Of a stretch of 64,000 nt of DNA, positions 50,384-58,694 are shown piece by piece. Within the stretch, counting starts at the first letter, position 1. Each line of letters opens with the position of its first letter. The notes under the pieces are model-generated. The model was not told the DNA's origin and did not search any database. It saw only the letters and a list, made by a program, of their open reading frames with translations. The translations under genes and the position numbers were made by a program. Source of the stretch: an uncultured Muribaculaceae bacterium (GTDB lineage: Bacteria; Bacteroidota; Bacteroidia; Bacteroidales; Muribaculaceae); contig CAJTMY010000002.1 in assembly GCA_910577355.1 (NCBI GenBank), positions 66,784 to 130,783 of the forward strand, read 5' to 3'.

Positions 50384-50456
50384 GCGGCAGTAGCTCAGTC
50401 GGTAGAGCATCAGCTTCCCAAGCTGAGGGTCGCGGGTTCGAGCCCCGTTTGCCGCT
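50384..50456 (+). tRNA. tRNA-Gly (anticodon CCC)
   Basis: The 73-base gene folds as a full cloverleaf: acceptor stem GCGGCAG with TTGCCGC, D-stem GCTC/GAGC, anticodon stem TCAGC/GCTGA around the loop TTCCCAA, and T-arm GCGGG-TTCGAGC-CCCGT. The CCA end is not encoded. Confidence 0.95.
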
Positions 50457-50462
50457 CAAATC

Positions 50463-50502
50463 AAAAAGCGTCGGCGAGGAATACTCCACGCCGATGCTTT
50501 TT
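50463..50502. terminator. Bidirectional terminator after tRNA-Gly and galM
   Basis: Arms 50463-50476 and 50489-50502 form a 14-base stem with one G-U, flanked by A and T runs. The right arm overlaps the galM stop codon. Confidence 0.8.
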
Positions 50503-51547
50503 ATTTTGTCGAGAAGGCGAAGATGATGGTGCGGGTGTAGGGGGTGCCGGGACGGAGGACTGTGGATGGAAATTCGGGATGGTTGGGTGAGTCTGGAAAA
50601 CTCTGGCATTCGATGGCTACGGCGTCGTAGTCGTGATATTGCTTGCCTCCTTTGCCTGTCGGCGAGCCTTCGAGCCAGTTGCCGGTATATATCTGGACGC
50701 CCGGTGTGTCGGACAGTACTTCCATTATTCTGCCTGAGCGTGGGCTGTATAGCTCTGCCTGGCGGGTGAGTCGGTCCGGGGCGTAGTTGTCTGCCGCCCA
50801 GCAGTTGTCGTAGCCTTTGCCATAGGTGAGAGCTGGAAAATCGGCTTTTATGTCGCGTCCGAGAGCTTTTGGCTCTGTGAAATCCATGGGAGTGCCGGCT
50901 ACCTGCACAAGTTCGCCGGTGGGTATGAGTGTGGAGTCGGTAGGCAGGTAGCGGGAGGCGAACAGTCGCAGGGTGTGGTCGAGTACCGTGCCGGCATCGT
51001 GCCCGTCGAGGTTCCAATAGGCGTGGTTGGTGAGGTTGATTACCGTGGGTGCGTCGGTGGAGGCGGTGATCTCAAGTGTGAGCCGATTGTCGTCGCTCCA
51101 TGTGTATTTGGCTTCCACGTGCAGGTTGCCCGGATAGCCCTCGTCGCCGTCGAGGCTGAACAGACCGAACCGCACATAGTTGTCGCCTACCTCGTCTACT
51201 GCCCATATCTTGTGCGCGAAGCCTTCCGGACCGCCGTGCAGTGCGTTCGGGCCGTTGTTTATGGCCAAGGTGTATTCTTTGCCGTCGAGCGTGAAGCGGC
51301 CGCCGGCTATGCGGTTGGCATATCGTCCGGGTATCTTTCCTGCGTTCGGGCCGTCGTAGACAGAGTCTTCCACCTTGCCGTATCCTGTGATAACATCAGC
51401 GATACGGCCCTGGCGGTCGGGTACTCCGACTTTTGCTATGGATGCTCCGGCCGACGACAGGGTGACATATGCGCCCGAGGGGTTGGTAAAGGTGATGAGG
51501 GTCACATCGCCGTATTTTGTACTGTGTGTGGTTATGTCTGTTTTCAT
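50501..51547 (-). CDS. galM: Aldose 1-epimerase (mutarotase)
   Basis: The ATG at 51547 gives 348 residues. It interconverts the alpha and beta forms of galactose or glucose. Seen are GRYANRIAGGRF near residue 77, NNGPNALHGGPEGF with a catalytic His, TNHAYWNLDG with the second His, and the base Glu in AIECQSFPDSPNHPEFPST near the end. There is no signal peptide, so it acts in the cytoplasm. Its start overlaps the GT4 stop (ATGA), making it the last gene of a glycan operon. Confidence 0.94.
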   Translation of the reverse strand: MKTDITTHSTKYGDVTLITFTNPSGAYVTLSSAGASIAKVGVPDRQGRIADVITGYGKVEDSVYDGPNAGKIPGRYANRIAGGRFTLDGKEYTLAINNGPNALHGGPEGFAHKIWAVDEVGDNYVRFGLFSLDGDEGYPGNLHVEAKYTWSDDNRLTLEITASTDAPTVINLTNHAYWNLDGHDAGTVLDHTLRLFASRYLPTDSTLIPTGELVQVAGTPMDFTEPKALGRDIKADFPALTYGKGYDNCWAADNYAPDRLTRQAELYSPRSGRIMEVLSDTPGVQIYTGNWLEGSPTGKGGKQYHDYDAVAIECQSFPDSPNHPEFPSTVLRPGTPYTRTIIFAFSTK

Positions 51548-52776
51548 TTTCCGGTTAGTTTTTTCAATAAAACGATGTATCGGCCGGCAATGTTTCGGTA
51601 GTCGAACCGTGCGGCGGCATGGCGAAGGCGGTCGGCGGGTATCGGCCGGCAAATGGCCCGGTCGATTGCTTCGGCTACTGATACGGCGTTGGGCGATGCC
51701 GCATAACCGCTTATGCCGTCTGCGATGATGTCGGCCCGGCCGTCGTGCACAAGTCCCACGGGTACGGCCCCTGAGGCCTGCCCTTCGAGCAACGTGGCGC
51801 CGAATGATTCGTAGTGCGATGTGGAGAGCACCACGTCGGTATGGGCCATATACGACCGCATGATCTCGGCGTCGGATATTAGCGGCACGTGGATGTATGG
51901 AAATCTTAATCCTGAGAGGGCGGCAGGATTTTTGATGTTGCCCACGAATACAGCTGTTGCATCGTCGGCATGATTGTCGGCGAGGAGGTTGAGGGCATCG
52001 ACTGCCAAGGGCAGATTCTTGACGGGATCATCAATACGGGCGGCGCAGAACAGTATGATTTTCCTGTCATGGGGAAGACCTAGTTCTTCGCGAGAGCAGC
52101 GTGGCTTGCTTGTGAATAGTGACGCATCGAAAGTGTTGGGAATCATTTCCACATGCTGCCGGCAAGTGAGCGCGCTCAGACGGGCTTTCTCTTCCAGCCA
52201 CGAGCTTACGGCCACAAATGTGATGCCGGCCGATTCGTAAAGCCGTCGTTTGCAGTCGAAAGTGCGGTAGCTGAGGTCGTGGGAGCCTGCGGCGCCGTGC
52301 AGCAGGTGGCAGTTGTGGCAGTGCGATGTGTACCTGTCGCACAGGCCAGCGTGGTGGCACAGCGCGGTCATATTCCACATGTCGTGCAACACCCACACCA
52401 CGGGTTTTGCGGCAGCGATAAGGGCTATCTCGTCGAGCGAGAGCATGCCTTGATTCACCCAGTTGAGAATCACGGCGTCGGCTTCGCGTACCAAAGGGTG
52501 CCGCGACAGCGGCAGGCCGTCGGTGGCTGTCGAAACCTTGAACAGGTCGGCTCGCGAAAGCCCGTTGTGCGCCAATATACGCAGATGTTCTTTTATGAAA
52601 GGTATACGTCGCCGTATACCGGATGCCGCTACTGTAACGTGTGGCGAGCCGGTGGTGGAATGTGTCACGAGCATGCGTGCGTCGATTCCTGCGCCGCGCA
52701 TAGCCTCCATAAGGCGGAATGTCACCACCGAGGCGCCCCCTAGCGAATCGCTGTGGTTGATGAGGACTACTTTCAT
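51544..52776 (-). CDS. Family 4 glycosyltransferase
   Basis: The 410-residue GT-B enzyme opens MKVVLINHSDSLGGASVVTF with the glycine-rich acceptor loop, and has WVLHDMWNMTALCHH in the middle. A donor domain carries FCAARIDDPVKNL and HYESFGATLLEGQASG, a GT4 signature with both conserved glutamates. A Cys/His cluster (CDRYTSHCHNCHLLHG near residue 146) looks like a small metal-binding site, typical of a subgroup of such enzymes in Bacteroidetes. The genes on both sides overlap it by four bases. The product glycan is unknown. Confidence 0.9.
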   Translation of the reverse strand: MKVVLINHSDSLGGASVVTFRLMEAMRGAGIDARMLVTHSTTGSPHVTVAASGIRRRIPFIKEHLRILAHNGLSRADLFKVSTATDGLPLSRHPLVREADAVILNWVNQGMLSLDEIALIAAAKPVVWVLHDMWNMTALCHHAGLCDRYTSHCHNCHLLHGAAGSHDLSYRTFDCKRRLYESAGITFVAVSSWLEEKARLSALTCRQHVEMIPNTFDASLFTSKPRCSREELGLPHDRKIILFCAARIDDPVKNLPLAVDALNLLADNHADDATAVFVGNIKNPAALSGLRFPYIHVPLISDAEIMRSYMAHTDVVLSTSHYESFGATLLEGQASGAVPVGLVHDGRADIIADGISGYAASPNAVSVAEAIDRAICRPIPADRLRHAAARFDYRNIAGRYIVLLKKLTGK

Positions 52777-54263
52777 CGGGCTGATGATTTATGGCGTCGG
52801 GGCATGGGTATGCCCTCGCGCCGGGCGATAAGAAGCACGAAGCCGGCGAGGAGGAAAAAGCGTATGATGCCGTTGGCTATGGCGGAAGTGGTGAGGCAGT
52901 ACATACCTATGACATAAAGTATGGCCGCTACAGCGCAATACGACAGTATACGCCCGACCGGATAGGGGATAGGGTATTTTGCACGTCCTACAAAATAGCT
53001 GGCCGCCATCATGGCTCCGTACGAGAAGAACGCTGCCCATGCGCAGCCCATATATCCTATACGCGGCACAAGCAGGCTGTTGAGCGCAAGGGTGATCGAC
53101 AGGCCGAATATGGAGAACCATGCGCCCCATATCGTCCTGTCGGTTATCTTGTACCATACCGAAAGGTTGAAGAATATGCCGAAGAAAAGCTCGGCGAGCA
53201 TCACGACGGGTACGACCTTGAGTCCGCTGAAATATCGTGGCGATATGAAGTATTTGAGGATGTCGAGATAGAACATCACCCCAAGGAATATGAGCAGCGA
53301 GAACAGCACGAAATACTTCATGGCATCGGCATATACCTGTTCGCGACTCTCATCCTCGCCCTTGTCGCGGGCAAATATGAATGGCTCGTATGCGAAACGG
53401 AAAGCCTGAATGAACATCACCATCACGATGGCTATCTTGTAGTTGGCTCCGTATATGCCGAGATCGGCCATGGCGTCGCCGCTTCCGGCGGCCAAAGTAG
53501 GATAGAGAATTTTATCGATTGTCTGGTTCATTATGCCCGCTATACCGAATATCAGCAACGGAGCGGAATATCGCAGCATCTCGCCGAGCAACCGGCGGTT
53601 GAAGCGCCATCTGAATCCCCTCAGTTCGGGGATCATCATCACAAAGTTGACTGCTGACGCTATGAGGTTGGCCAAAAAGATATATCCTATGCCGAAATCG
53701 GGACAGTAGAACCAGCCGACAGTGGCCGGCGCCACCTTCATGAGCCACGGGCACAACAGTATGAAAAACAGGTTTAGCCCGATATTGACGCCTATATTCA
53801 CCAGGCGTATCACAGCAAACCGTACCGGACGCTTGCGATATCTCAGATAGCTGAAAGGCAAGGCGAGAAATGCGTCGAGAGCCACGCACACGGCCATCAT
53901 CATCACGTATGATTCGTGTCCGGCACACTCCATCCACCGCGATACCGGGTCTATAAATGCTGCGACAAGAAGTACGAATACCGTGGATGTGAAACCGAGC
54001 GAGAACAGCGATGTGGAGTATACCTCCATCGGATCTTTCCACCGGTCGTGGTTGGCAAAGCGGAAGAATCCCGTCTCCATGCCATAGGTGAGTACGATGA
54101 GCGCCACAGCCACAACTGAATATACGAAAGTGACTACGCCATACTCGGCCTGCGCGAATGTTATGGTATACAGCGGTACAAGGCACCAGTTGAGAAATCG
54201 CCCGAGTATGGAGCTTACACCGTATATAGCGGTATCCTTGGCCAAAGATTTGATTTTTCCCAT
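52773..54263 (-). CDS. Wzx/MATE-like polysaccharide flippase
   Basis: The ATG at 54263 gives 496 residues with about 14 membrane helices and the opening SLAKDTAIYGVSSILGRFLN, as in polysaccharide exporters of the Polysacc_synt family. It would flip lipid-linked sugars to the periplasm. It is the second Wzx-like gene in the window, so the cell probably makes a second glycan from this operon. Its end overlaps the downstream GT4 gene (ATGA), and ruvB lies 10 bases upstream. Confidence 0.9.
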   Translation of the reverse strand: MGKIKSLAKDTAIYGVSSILGRFLNWCLVPLYTITFAQAEYGVVTFVYSVVAVALIVLTYGMETGFFRFANHDRWKDPMEVYSTSLFSLGFTSTVFVLLVAAFIDPVSRWMECAGHESYVMMMAVCVALDAFLALPFSYLRYRKRPVRFAVIRLVNIGVNIGLNLFFILLCPWLMKVAPATVGWFYCPDFGIGYIFLANLIASAVNFVMMIPELRGFRWRFNRRLLGEMLRYSAPLLIFGIAGIMNQTIDKILYPTLAAGSGDAMADLGIYGANYKIAIVMVMFIQAFRFAYEPFIFARDKGEDESREQVYADAMKYFVLFSLLIFLGVMFYLDILKYFISPRYFSGLKVVPVVMLAELFFGIFFNLSVWYKITDRTIWGAWFSIFGLSITLALNSLLVPRIGYMGCAWAAFFSYGAMMAASYFVGRAKYPIPYPVGRILSYCAVAAILYVIGMYCLTTSAIANGIIRFFLLAGFVLLIARREGIPMPRRHKSSAR

Positions 54264-54273
54264 GACAGTATGT

Positions 54274-55296
54274 TTATCCGAACAATCCGAATTCAGCGCC
54301 GGGGCGCATGGCTCCGAGATGTTCGTAGGCAAGAGGAGTCACCTCGCGGCCGCGTGGTGTGCGTTTCAGAAAACCTTCTTTGATAAGGTATGGCTCGTAC
54401 ACTTCCTCTATGGTGCCGGGATCTTCTCCCAATGCGGTGGCGATAGTCGACAGGCCTACAGGCCCTCCGTGGAATTTCTTAATTATGGTGTTGAGCAGTT
54501 TGTTGTCGACTTCATCAAGTCCGTATCGGTCGATATTCAGTGCTTCGAGAGCGTAGCGGGCAATCTCGATGTCAATGTCTCCAGAGCCTTTTACCTGAGC
54601 GAAGTCGCGCACACGGCGCAGCAATGCGTTGGCTATGCGCGGGGTGCCTCGGCTGCGCAGCGCTATCTCGCCGGCGGCCTCGGTGGAGCAGCGTACTTTG
54701 AGCAGGCCGGCGCTGCGCAGCACTATAGAGCGCAGCACATCGTGGTCGTAGTACTCGAGATGGCAGTTGATGCCGAAGCGTGCGCGCAAAGGCGAGGTGA
54801 GCAGGCCGCTGCGGGTGGTGGCACCCACCAGTGTGAAGGGGCTGAGCGACAGTTGCACGCTTCGGGCGCCGGGGCCCTTGTCGATCATTATGTCGATGCG
54901 ATAGTCTTCCATTGCCGAGTACAGGTATTCCTCTACAACCCGGCTGAGCCGATGGATCTCGTCGATAAACAGCACATCGTTCTCTTCGAGCGAGGTGAGT
55001 ATGCCGGCGAGGTCACCGGGCTTGTCGAGTACCGGCCCTGAGGTAACTTTGAAGCCTACGCCGAGTTCGTTGGCGATGATGCCGGCAAGAGTGGTCTTGC
55101 CGAGTCCCGGGGGACCGTATAGCAGAAGGTGGTCGAGCGATTCGTGACGCATGCGGGCCGCGGCCACGAATATTCGCAGATTCTCCACTATCTTCTGCTG
55201 GCCGTTGAACGCTTCGAATCGTCCGGGACGCAACGCCCGCTCAAACTCGCCGTCGGCCGTCGACTGTCCGGCTCTTATGTCGAAATTGTCATCCAT
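54274..55296 (-). CDS. ruvB: Holliday junction branch-migration helicase RuvB
   Basis: The 340-residue AAA+ motor has Walker A GPPGLGKTTLAG near residue 60-71, Walker B DVLFIDEIHRLS near 108 and the sensor GATTRSGLLTSPLRARFG with the arginine finger. The winged-helix end is GREVTPLAYEHLG. With RuvA it drives Holliday junctions in recombinational repair. ruvA and ruvC are not adjacent. It lies inside a glycan operon, eight bases into the preceding GT9 gene, which probably sets its expression. Confidence 0.97.
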   Translation of the reverse strand: MDDNFDIRAGQSTADGEFERALRPGRFEAFNGQQKIVENLRIFVAAARMRHESLDHLLLYGPPGLGKTTLAGIIANELGVGFKVTSGPVLDKPGDLAGILTSLEENDVLFIDEIHRLSRVVEEYLYSAMEDYRIDIMIDKGPGARSVQLSLSPFTLVGATTRSGLLTSPLRARFGINCHLEYYDHDVLRSIVLRSAGLLKVRCSTEAAGEIALRSRGTPRIANALLRRVRDFAQVKGSGDIDIEIARYALEALNIDRYGLDEVDNKLLNTIIKKFHGGPVGLSTIATALGEDPGTIEEVYEPYLIKEGFLKRTPRGREVTPLAYEHLGAMRPGAEFGLFG

Positions 55297-56377
55297 TCAG
55301 TTTCTCGATTACTTTGTTGACCACAGCTTCGGGCTTTATGGCCGAGAGGCACAGGTAGTCGCCACGGAAGCACGGTTTGTTGCCGAATACCGAGCATGGG
55401 CGGCATGTCATGGGCAGCTGCACGGTGTCCGAGTCGTTCTGCCGCCAGCCCTTGAATCCGCAATATGGATGTGTGGCTCCCCAGATGCTTACGGTAGGAG
55501 TTCCGGCGATAGATGCCAGATGCATGTTGGCCGAATCCATGGTGAGCACCACGTCGGTGTGGTTGAGCAGCCCCAGCTCGGCTGCGAATCCGTAGCGTTT
55601 GCCTGCCAGACATGTGGCCGCCGGCATTGCGTTGGCCCAGCTTTCGAGGATTTCCTGCTCGTGGCGGCCGCCTCCATACAGAAATATGCGGATTCCGGTA
55701 CGGCAGGCCAGCATCTCCACTGCCTGCCGCATCAGTTCGGGCGGATATATCTTGCCGGCATGCGCGGCGAATGGAGCCACGCCTATCCATCGTTCTCCCG
55801 GAGGCTTGGGACCCGTGATGGCGGCGAACATTGCCGGGTCGGCTTTGCTTCGTCCGCTGTAAAGTCCGTCGAAGCGGTCGGTGAGAGGCAGCCCGGCCTT
55901 GAAGAAGGCTTCGCGGTAGCGGGCTCGCTGCGATGTGAGCGGCAGCATCACCTTGTTGTTGCGGCGTGTTAGGGCACGTTTGTCATCACGGCCCTTGTTG
56001 AGTCGTACGGTACGTATGCCGCGCATCATCCCCCATATGCCCATCAGGCGTGTACGTATCACGTCGTGGAGGTCGATGAAGGTGTCGAAGTCATACTTTC
56101 CGTCAAGTTCGGCGATGAGTCTCCGCATCCCCAGCGGCCCTTTGTAGTCGTCGGCGACGTCTACACCCTCCACAACCAGATTTCCGGGAGCATTCACAAA
56201 TATACCGGTCATGGACTGACGTGTCACCATCACAAACCGAACATCGGGATAGCAGCGGCACGCGCTGTATATCACAGGCACTGTCATGGCCACGTCGCCT
56301 ATGGCCGAGAAGCGTGCAATGAGCACAGATACGAGTCCGCGGCCGTTTCCGTCGGGCACGGGTTTATTTTGAGCCAT
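55289..56377 (-). CDS. Family 9 glycosyltransferase (heptosyltransferase-like)
   Basis: The 362-residue GT-B enzyme has VSVLIARFSAIGDVAMTVPV near residue 17, the usual opening of GT9 heptosyltransferases. It later has GVAPFAAHAGKIYPPEL and DSANMHLASIAGTPTVSIWG, the GT9 donor-site motif. It should add a heptose or similar sugar to the lipopolysaccharide core. Its start is 14 bases inside the DUF4254 gene. The pairing of these two is common in Bacteroidetes. The exact step is unknown. Confidence 0.92.
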   Translation of the reverse strand: MAQNKPVPDGNGRGLVSVLIARFSAIGDVAMTVPVIYSACRCYPDVRFVMVTRQSMTGIFVNAPGNLVVEGVDVADDYKGPLGMRRLIAELDGKYDFDTFIDLHDVIRTRLMGIWGMMRGIRTVRLNKGRDDKRALTRRNNKVMLPLTSQRARYREAFFKAGLPLTDRFDGLYSGRSKADPAMFAAITGPKPPGERWIGVAPFAAHAGKIYPPELMRQAVEMLACRTGIRIFLYGGGRHEQEILESWANAMPAATCLAGKRYGFAAELGLLNHTDVVLTMDSANMHLASIAGTPTVSIWGATHPYCGFKGWRQNDSDTVQLPMTCRPCSVFGNKPCFRGDYLCLSAIKPEAVVNKVIEKLNG

Positions 56378-56969
56378 ATAGCACGGGGTTGGTGTCGGCG
56401 TCGTTGTACATCTTCATCTGTTTGTACGTTTTCATGTACTTGCGTCCGGCGGCTATATCGTCGATTAAAGTGTCGATGGCTCCCGTGAGGTCGGTGCGTT
56501 GTGCGCGCAGCACCTCAAGCTTTGCGGCACAGCGTGCCTTGTGCTCGGGAGTAGCATCCTCGCGGGTCACCTCTGCGGCCATGTGATAGAGCTTCAGCGC
56601 AAGGATCGACAGCCTGTCAATGGCCCAGGCCGGAGTTTCTGTGTTTATGGTGGCATCGGGCAGCACGGCTACATCGGCATATTTGCGGCGCATCCATTCG
56701 TCGATTTCCTCCACCATGTCGGTGCGTTCCTGATTCGAACGGTCGATGCGTCGTTTCAGCTCAAGGGCTTCCGCAGGGTCGATGACCGGATCGCGTATCA
56801 CGTCCTCCATATGCCATTGGCGGGCATCGATGAGATTCTTTTCCCATAGAGTGTGCTCGAGTGTGCCCGCTTCGTATGGGTTGTCTACGGAAGCCTCTAT
56901 ACGGTCGGTGATGTGGTATGCGGCTACGCAGCCGTCGAATATTCTGTTGCAAGATTCTGCGAAAGTCAT
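56364..56969 (-). CDS. DUF4254-family protein
   Basis: The ATG at 56969 gives 201 residues (MTFAESCNRIFDGCVAAYH). The protein is all helical with the DUF4254 features: NPYEAGTLEHTLWEKNLIDARQ near 29-50, followed by a WHMED segment, NQERTDMVEEID, and an acidic/basic C-terminal helix pair. The function is unknown, but the gene is found beside heptosyltransferase-like genes in Bacteroidetes, as here. It heads the operon, with a box TAATTTTG at 57012-57005. Confidence 0.85.
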   Translation of the reverse strand: MTFAESCNRIFDGCVAAYHITDRIEASVDNPYEAGTLEHTLWEKNLIDARQWHMEDVIRDPVIDPAEALELKRRIDRSNQERTDMVEEIDEWMRRKYADVAVLPDATINTETPAWAIDRLSILALKLYHMAAEVTREDATPEHKARCAAKLEVLRAQRTDLTGAIDTLIDDIAAGRKYMKTYKQMKMYNDADTNPVLYGSK

Positions 56970-57004
56970 AGTCGTGTATAAAAGTATATATAAATGTGAG
57001 TTTA

Positions 57005-57012
57005 CAAAATTA
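57005..57012 (-). promoter_or_regulatory. Promoter -7 box of the DUF4254-GT9-ruvB-wzx operon
   Basis: The minus strand reads TAATTTTG, 36 bases before the DUF4254 ATG. On the other strand TATATTTG (57036-57043) could serve gadB. Confidence 0.4.
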
Positions 57013-57170
57013 GTAAAAATAATCGAGACAAGGCGTATATTTGATTTGATATTAGTCAATTTCTTTTATCGCGGACGAAACAAATCCACGCGGACGGTGT
57101 TCTTCTAATGAAGGCGTTTCTACCTGCGATGGTACTCAAGCCAAAAAATTAACAACAAAAAATTTCAATT

Positions 57171-58595
57171 ATGATTGACAAAAATTATCGATATGGTGAT
57201 GCCAAAACAGAGGTATTTGGCTCTGATGCCATGTTGCAGCCGGCTCCGGTCGACAAAATTCCCGACGGGCCTACAACGCCGCAGATCGCATACCAGATGG
57301 TAAAGGACGAGACATTCGCTCAGACTCAGCCGCGTCTCAATCTGGCTACATTCGTGACCACATACATGGACGAATATGCCACAAAGCTGATGAACGAGGC
57401 TGTAAACATCAATTATATAGATGAGACGGAATATCCCCGTATCGCCGTAATGAACGGCAAATGCATCAATATAATCGCCAACCTGTGGAATACGCCCGAG
57501 ACCAACAAGTGGAAAACCGGTGCTCTGGCTATCGGATCGTCGGAGGCATGCATGCTCGGCGGTATCGCCGCCTGGATCCGTTGGCGCGAACGCCGCCAGA
57601 AAGAGGGCAAGCCTTTTGACAAACCTAATTTCGTGATATCGACAGGCTATCAGATCGTATGGGAGAAATTCGCACAGTTATGGCAGATAGAGATGCGTAC
57701 AGTGCCTCTGACACTTGAAAAAACCACTCTCGACCCTCAGGAAGCCCTCAAACTGTGCGATGAGAACACTATCTGCATAGTACCTATACAGGGTGTGACA
57801 TGGACCGGCCTTAACGATGACGTGGAGGCACTCGACAAGGCTCTCGACGAGTTCAATGCCAAAACCGGCTACGATATACCTATCCATGTGGATGCCGCAA
57901 GCGGCGGTTTTATCCTGCCTTTCCTCGATCCGGATCGGAAATGGGATTTCAGGCTCAAATGGGTTCTTTCGATCAGTACTTCCGGTCATAAGTTCGGCCT
58001 CGTATATCCAGGTCTCGGATGGGTGGTATGGAAAGACAAAAAGTATCTCCCGGACGTAATGTCGTTCAGCGTTAACTATCTCGGTGCTGAGATCGCTCAG
58101 GTCGGCCTCAACTTCTCGCGTCCGGCCGCGCAGATTCTCGGTCAGTACTATCAGTTCATACGCCTTGGATTCGAGGGATACAAGAATATACAGTACAATT
58201 CGCTCAGCGTGGCCAAGTATCTGCACCAGATCATCTCTGAAATGCCTGAATTCCAGCCTTATTCACAGGATCTGCCCAACCCGATTTTCGCATGGCTTAT
58301 GAAGCCCGATTATCAGAAGACGGCCAAATGGACTCTGTTTGACCTTCAGGACAAGCTTGCCCAGAAAGGCTGGATGGTGCCTGCATATACCATGCCTGCA
58401 AACATCGAGCAGATAGTAGTGATGCGTGTGCTGTGCAAGCAGGGATTCAGCCGCGATATGGCCGACCAGCTTATCAACGACATCCGGTTTGCCGTAAATG
58501 AGCTTAATGCGCTTGAATATCCTACGACTACCCGTATAGCCATGGAAAAGAATGTTCCTTTGGCAGCTAAGACGTTCAACCATACCGGTAAATAA
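57171..58595 (+). CDS. gadB: Glutamate decarboxylase
   Basis: The 474-residue PLP enzyme turns glutamate into GABA, using up one proton. Seen are TYMDEYATKLMNEAVNINYID, GSSEACMLGGIAAWIRWR near the cofactor, HVDAASGGFILPFLDP with the PLP-binding Asp, and STSGHKFGLVYPGLGW with the Schiff-base lysine near 271. The sequence keeps an acidic pH-type N-terminus of modest length. With gadC next door it forms the glutamate-dependent acid resistance system. A possible promoter box lies at 57036-57043. Confidence 0.96.
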   Translation: MIDKNYRYGDAKTEVFGSDAMLQPAPVDKIPDGPTTPQIAYQMVKDETFAQTQPRLNLATFVTTYMDEYATKLMNEAVNINYIDETEYPRIAVMNGKCINIIANLWNTPETNKWKTGALAIGSSEACMLGGIAAWIRWRERRQKEGKPFDKPNFVISTGYQIVWEKFAQLWQIEMRTVPLTLEKTTLDPQEALKLCDENTICIVPIQGVTWTGLNDDVEALDKALDEFNAKTGYDIPIHVDAASGGFILPFLDPDRKWDFRLKWVLSISTSGHKFGLVYPGLGWVVWKDKKYLPDVMSFSVNYLGAEIAQVGLNFSRPAAQILGQYYQFIRLGFEGYKNIQYNSLSVAKYLHQIISEMPEFQPYSQDLPNPIFAWLMKPDYQKTAKWTLFDLQDKLAQKGWMVPAYTMPANIEQIVVMRVLCKQGFSRDMADQLINDIRFAVNELNALEYPTTTRIAMEKNVPLAAKTFNHTGK

Positions 58596-58629
58596 TATAT
58601 CGGAATACAGATAAAAAACACATATTGTC

Positions 58630-58673
58630 GACCGGTCGGCTTAAGCAGCGGGTCTGCGTATGGCCGGCCGGTC
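58630..58673 (+). terminator. Hairpin between gadB and gadC
   Basis: An 11-base stem (58630-58640 with 58663-58673, one G-U, loop 22) lies 34 bases after gadB and 21 before gadC. It has only a weak T-run, so it may be a partial terminator or mRNA stability element that lowers gadC expression. Confidence 0.5.
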
Positions 58674-58694
58674 TTACCTTAAAAATTAACAGAA

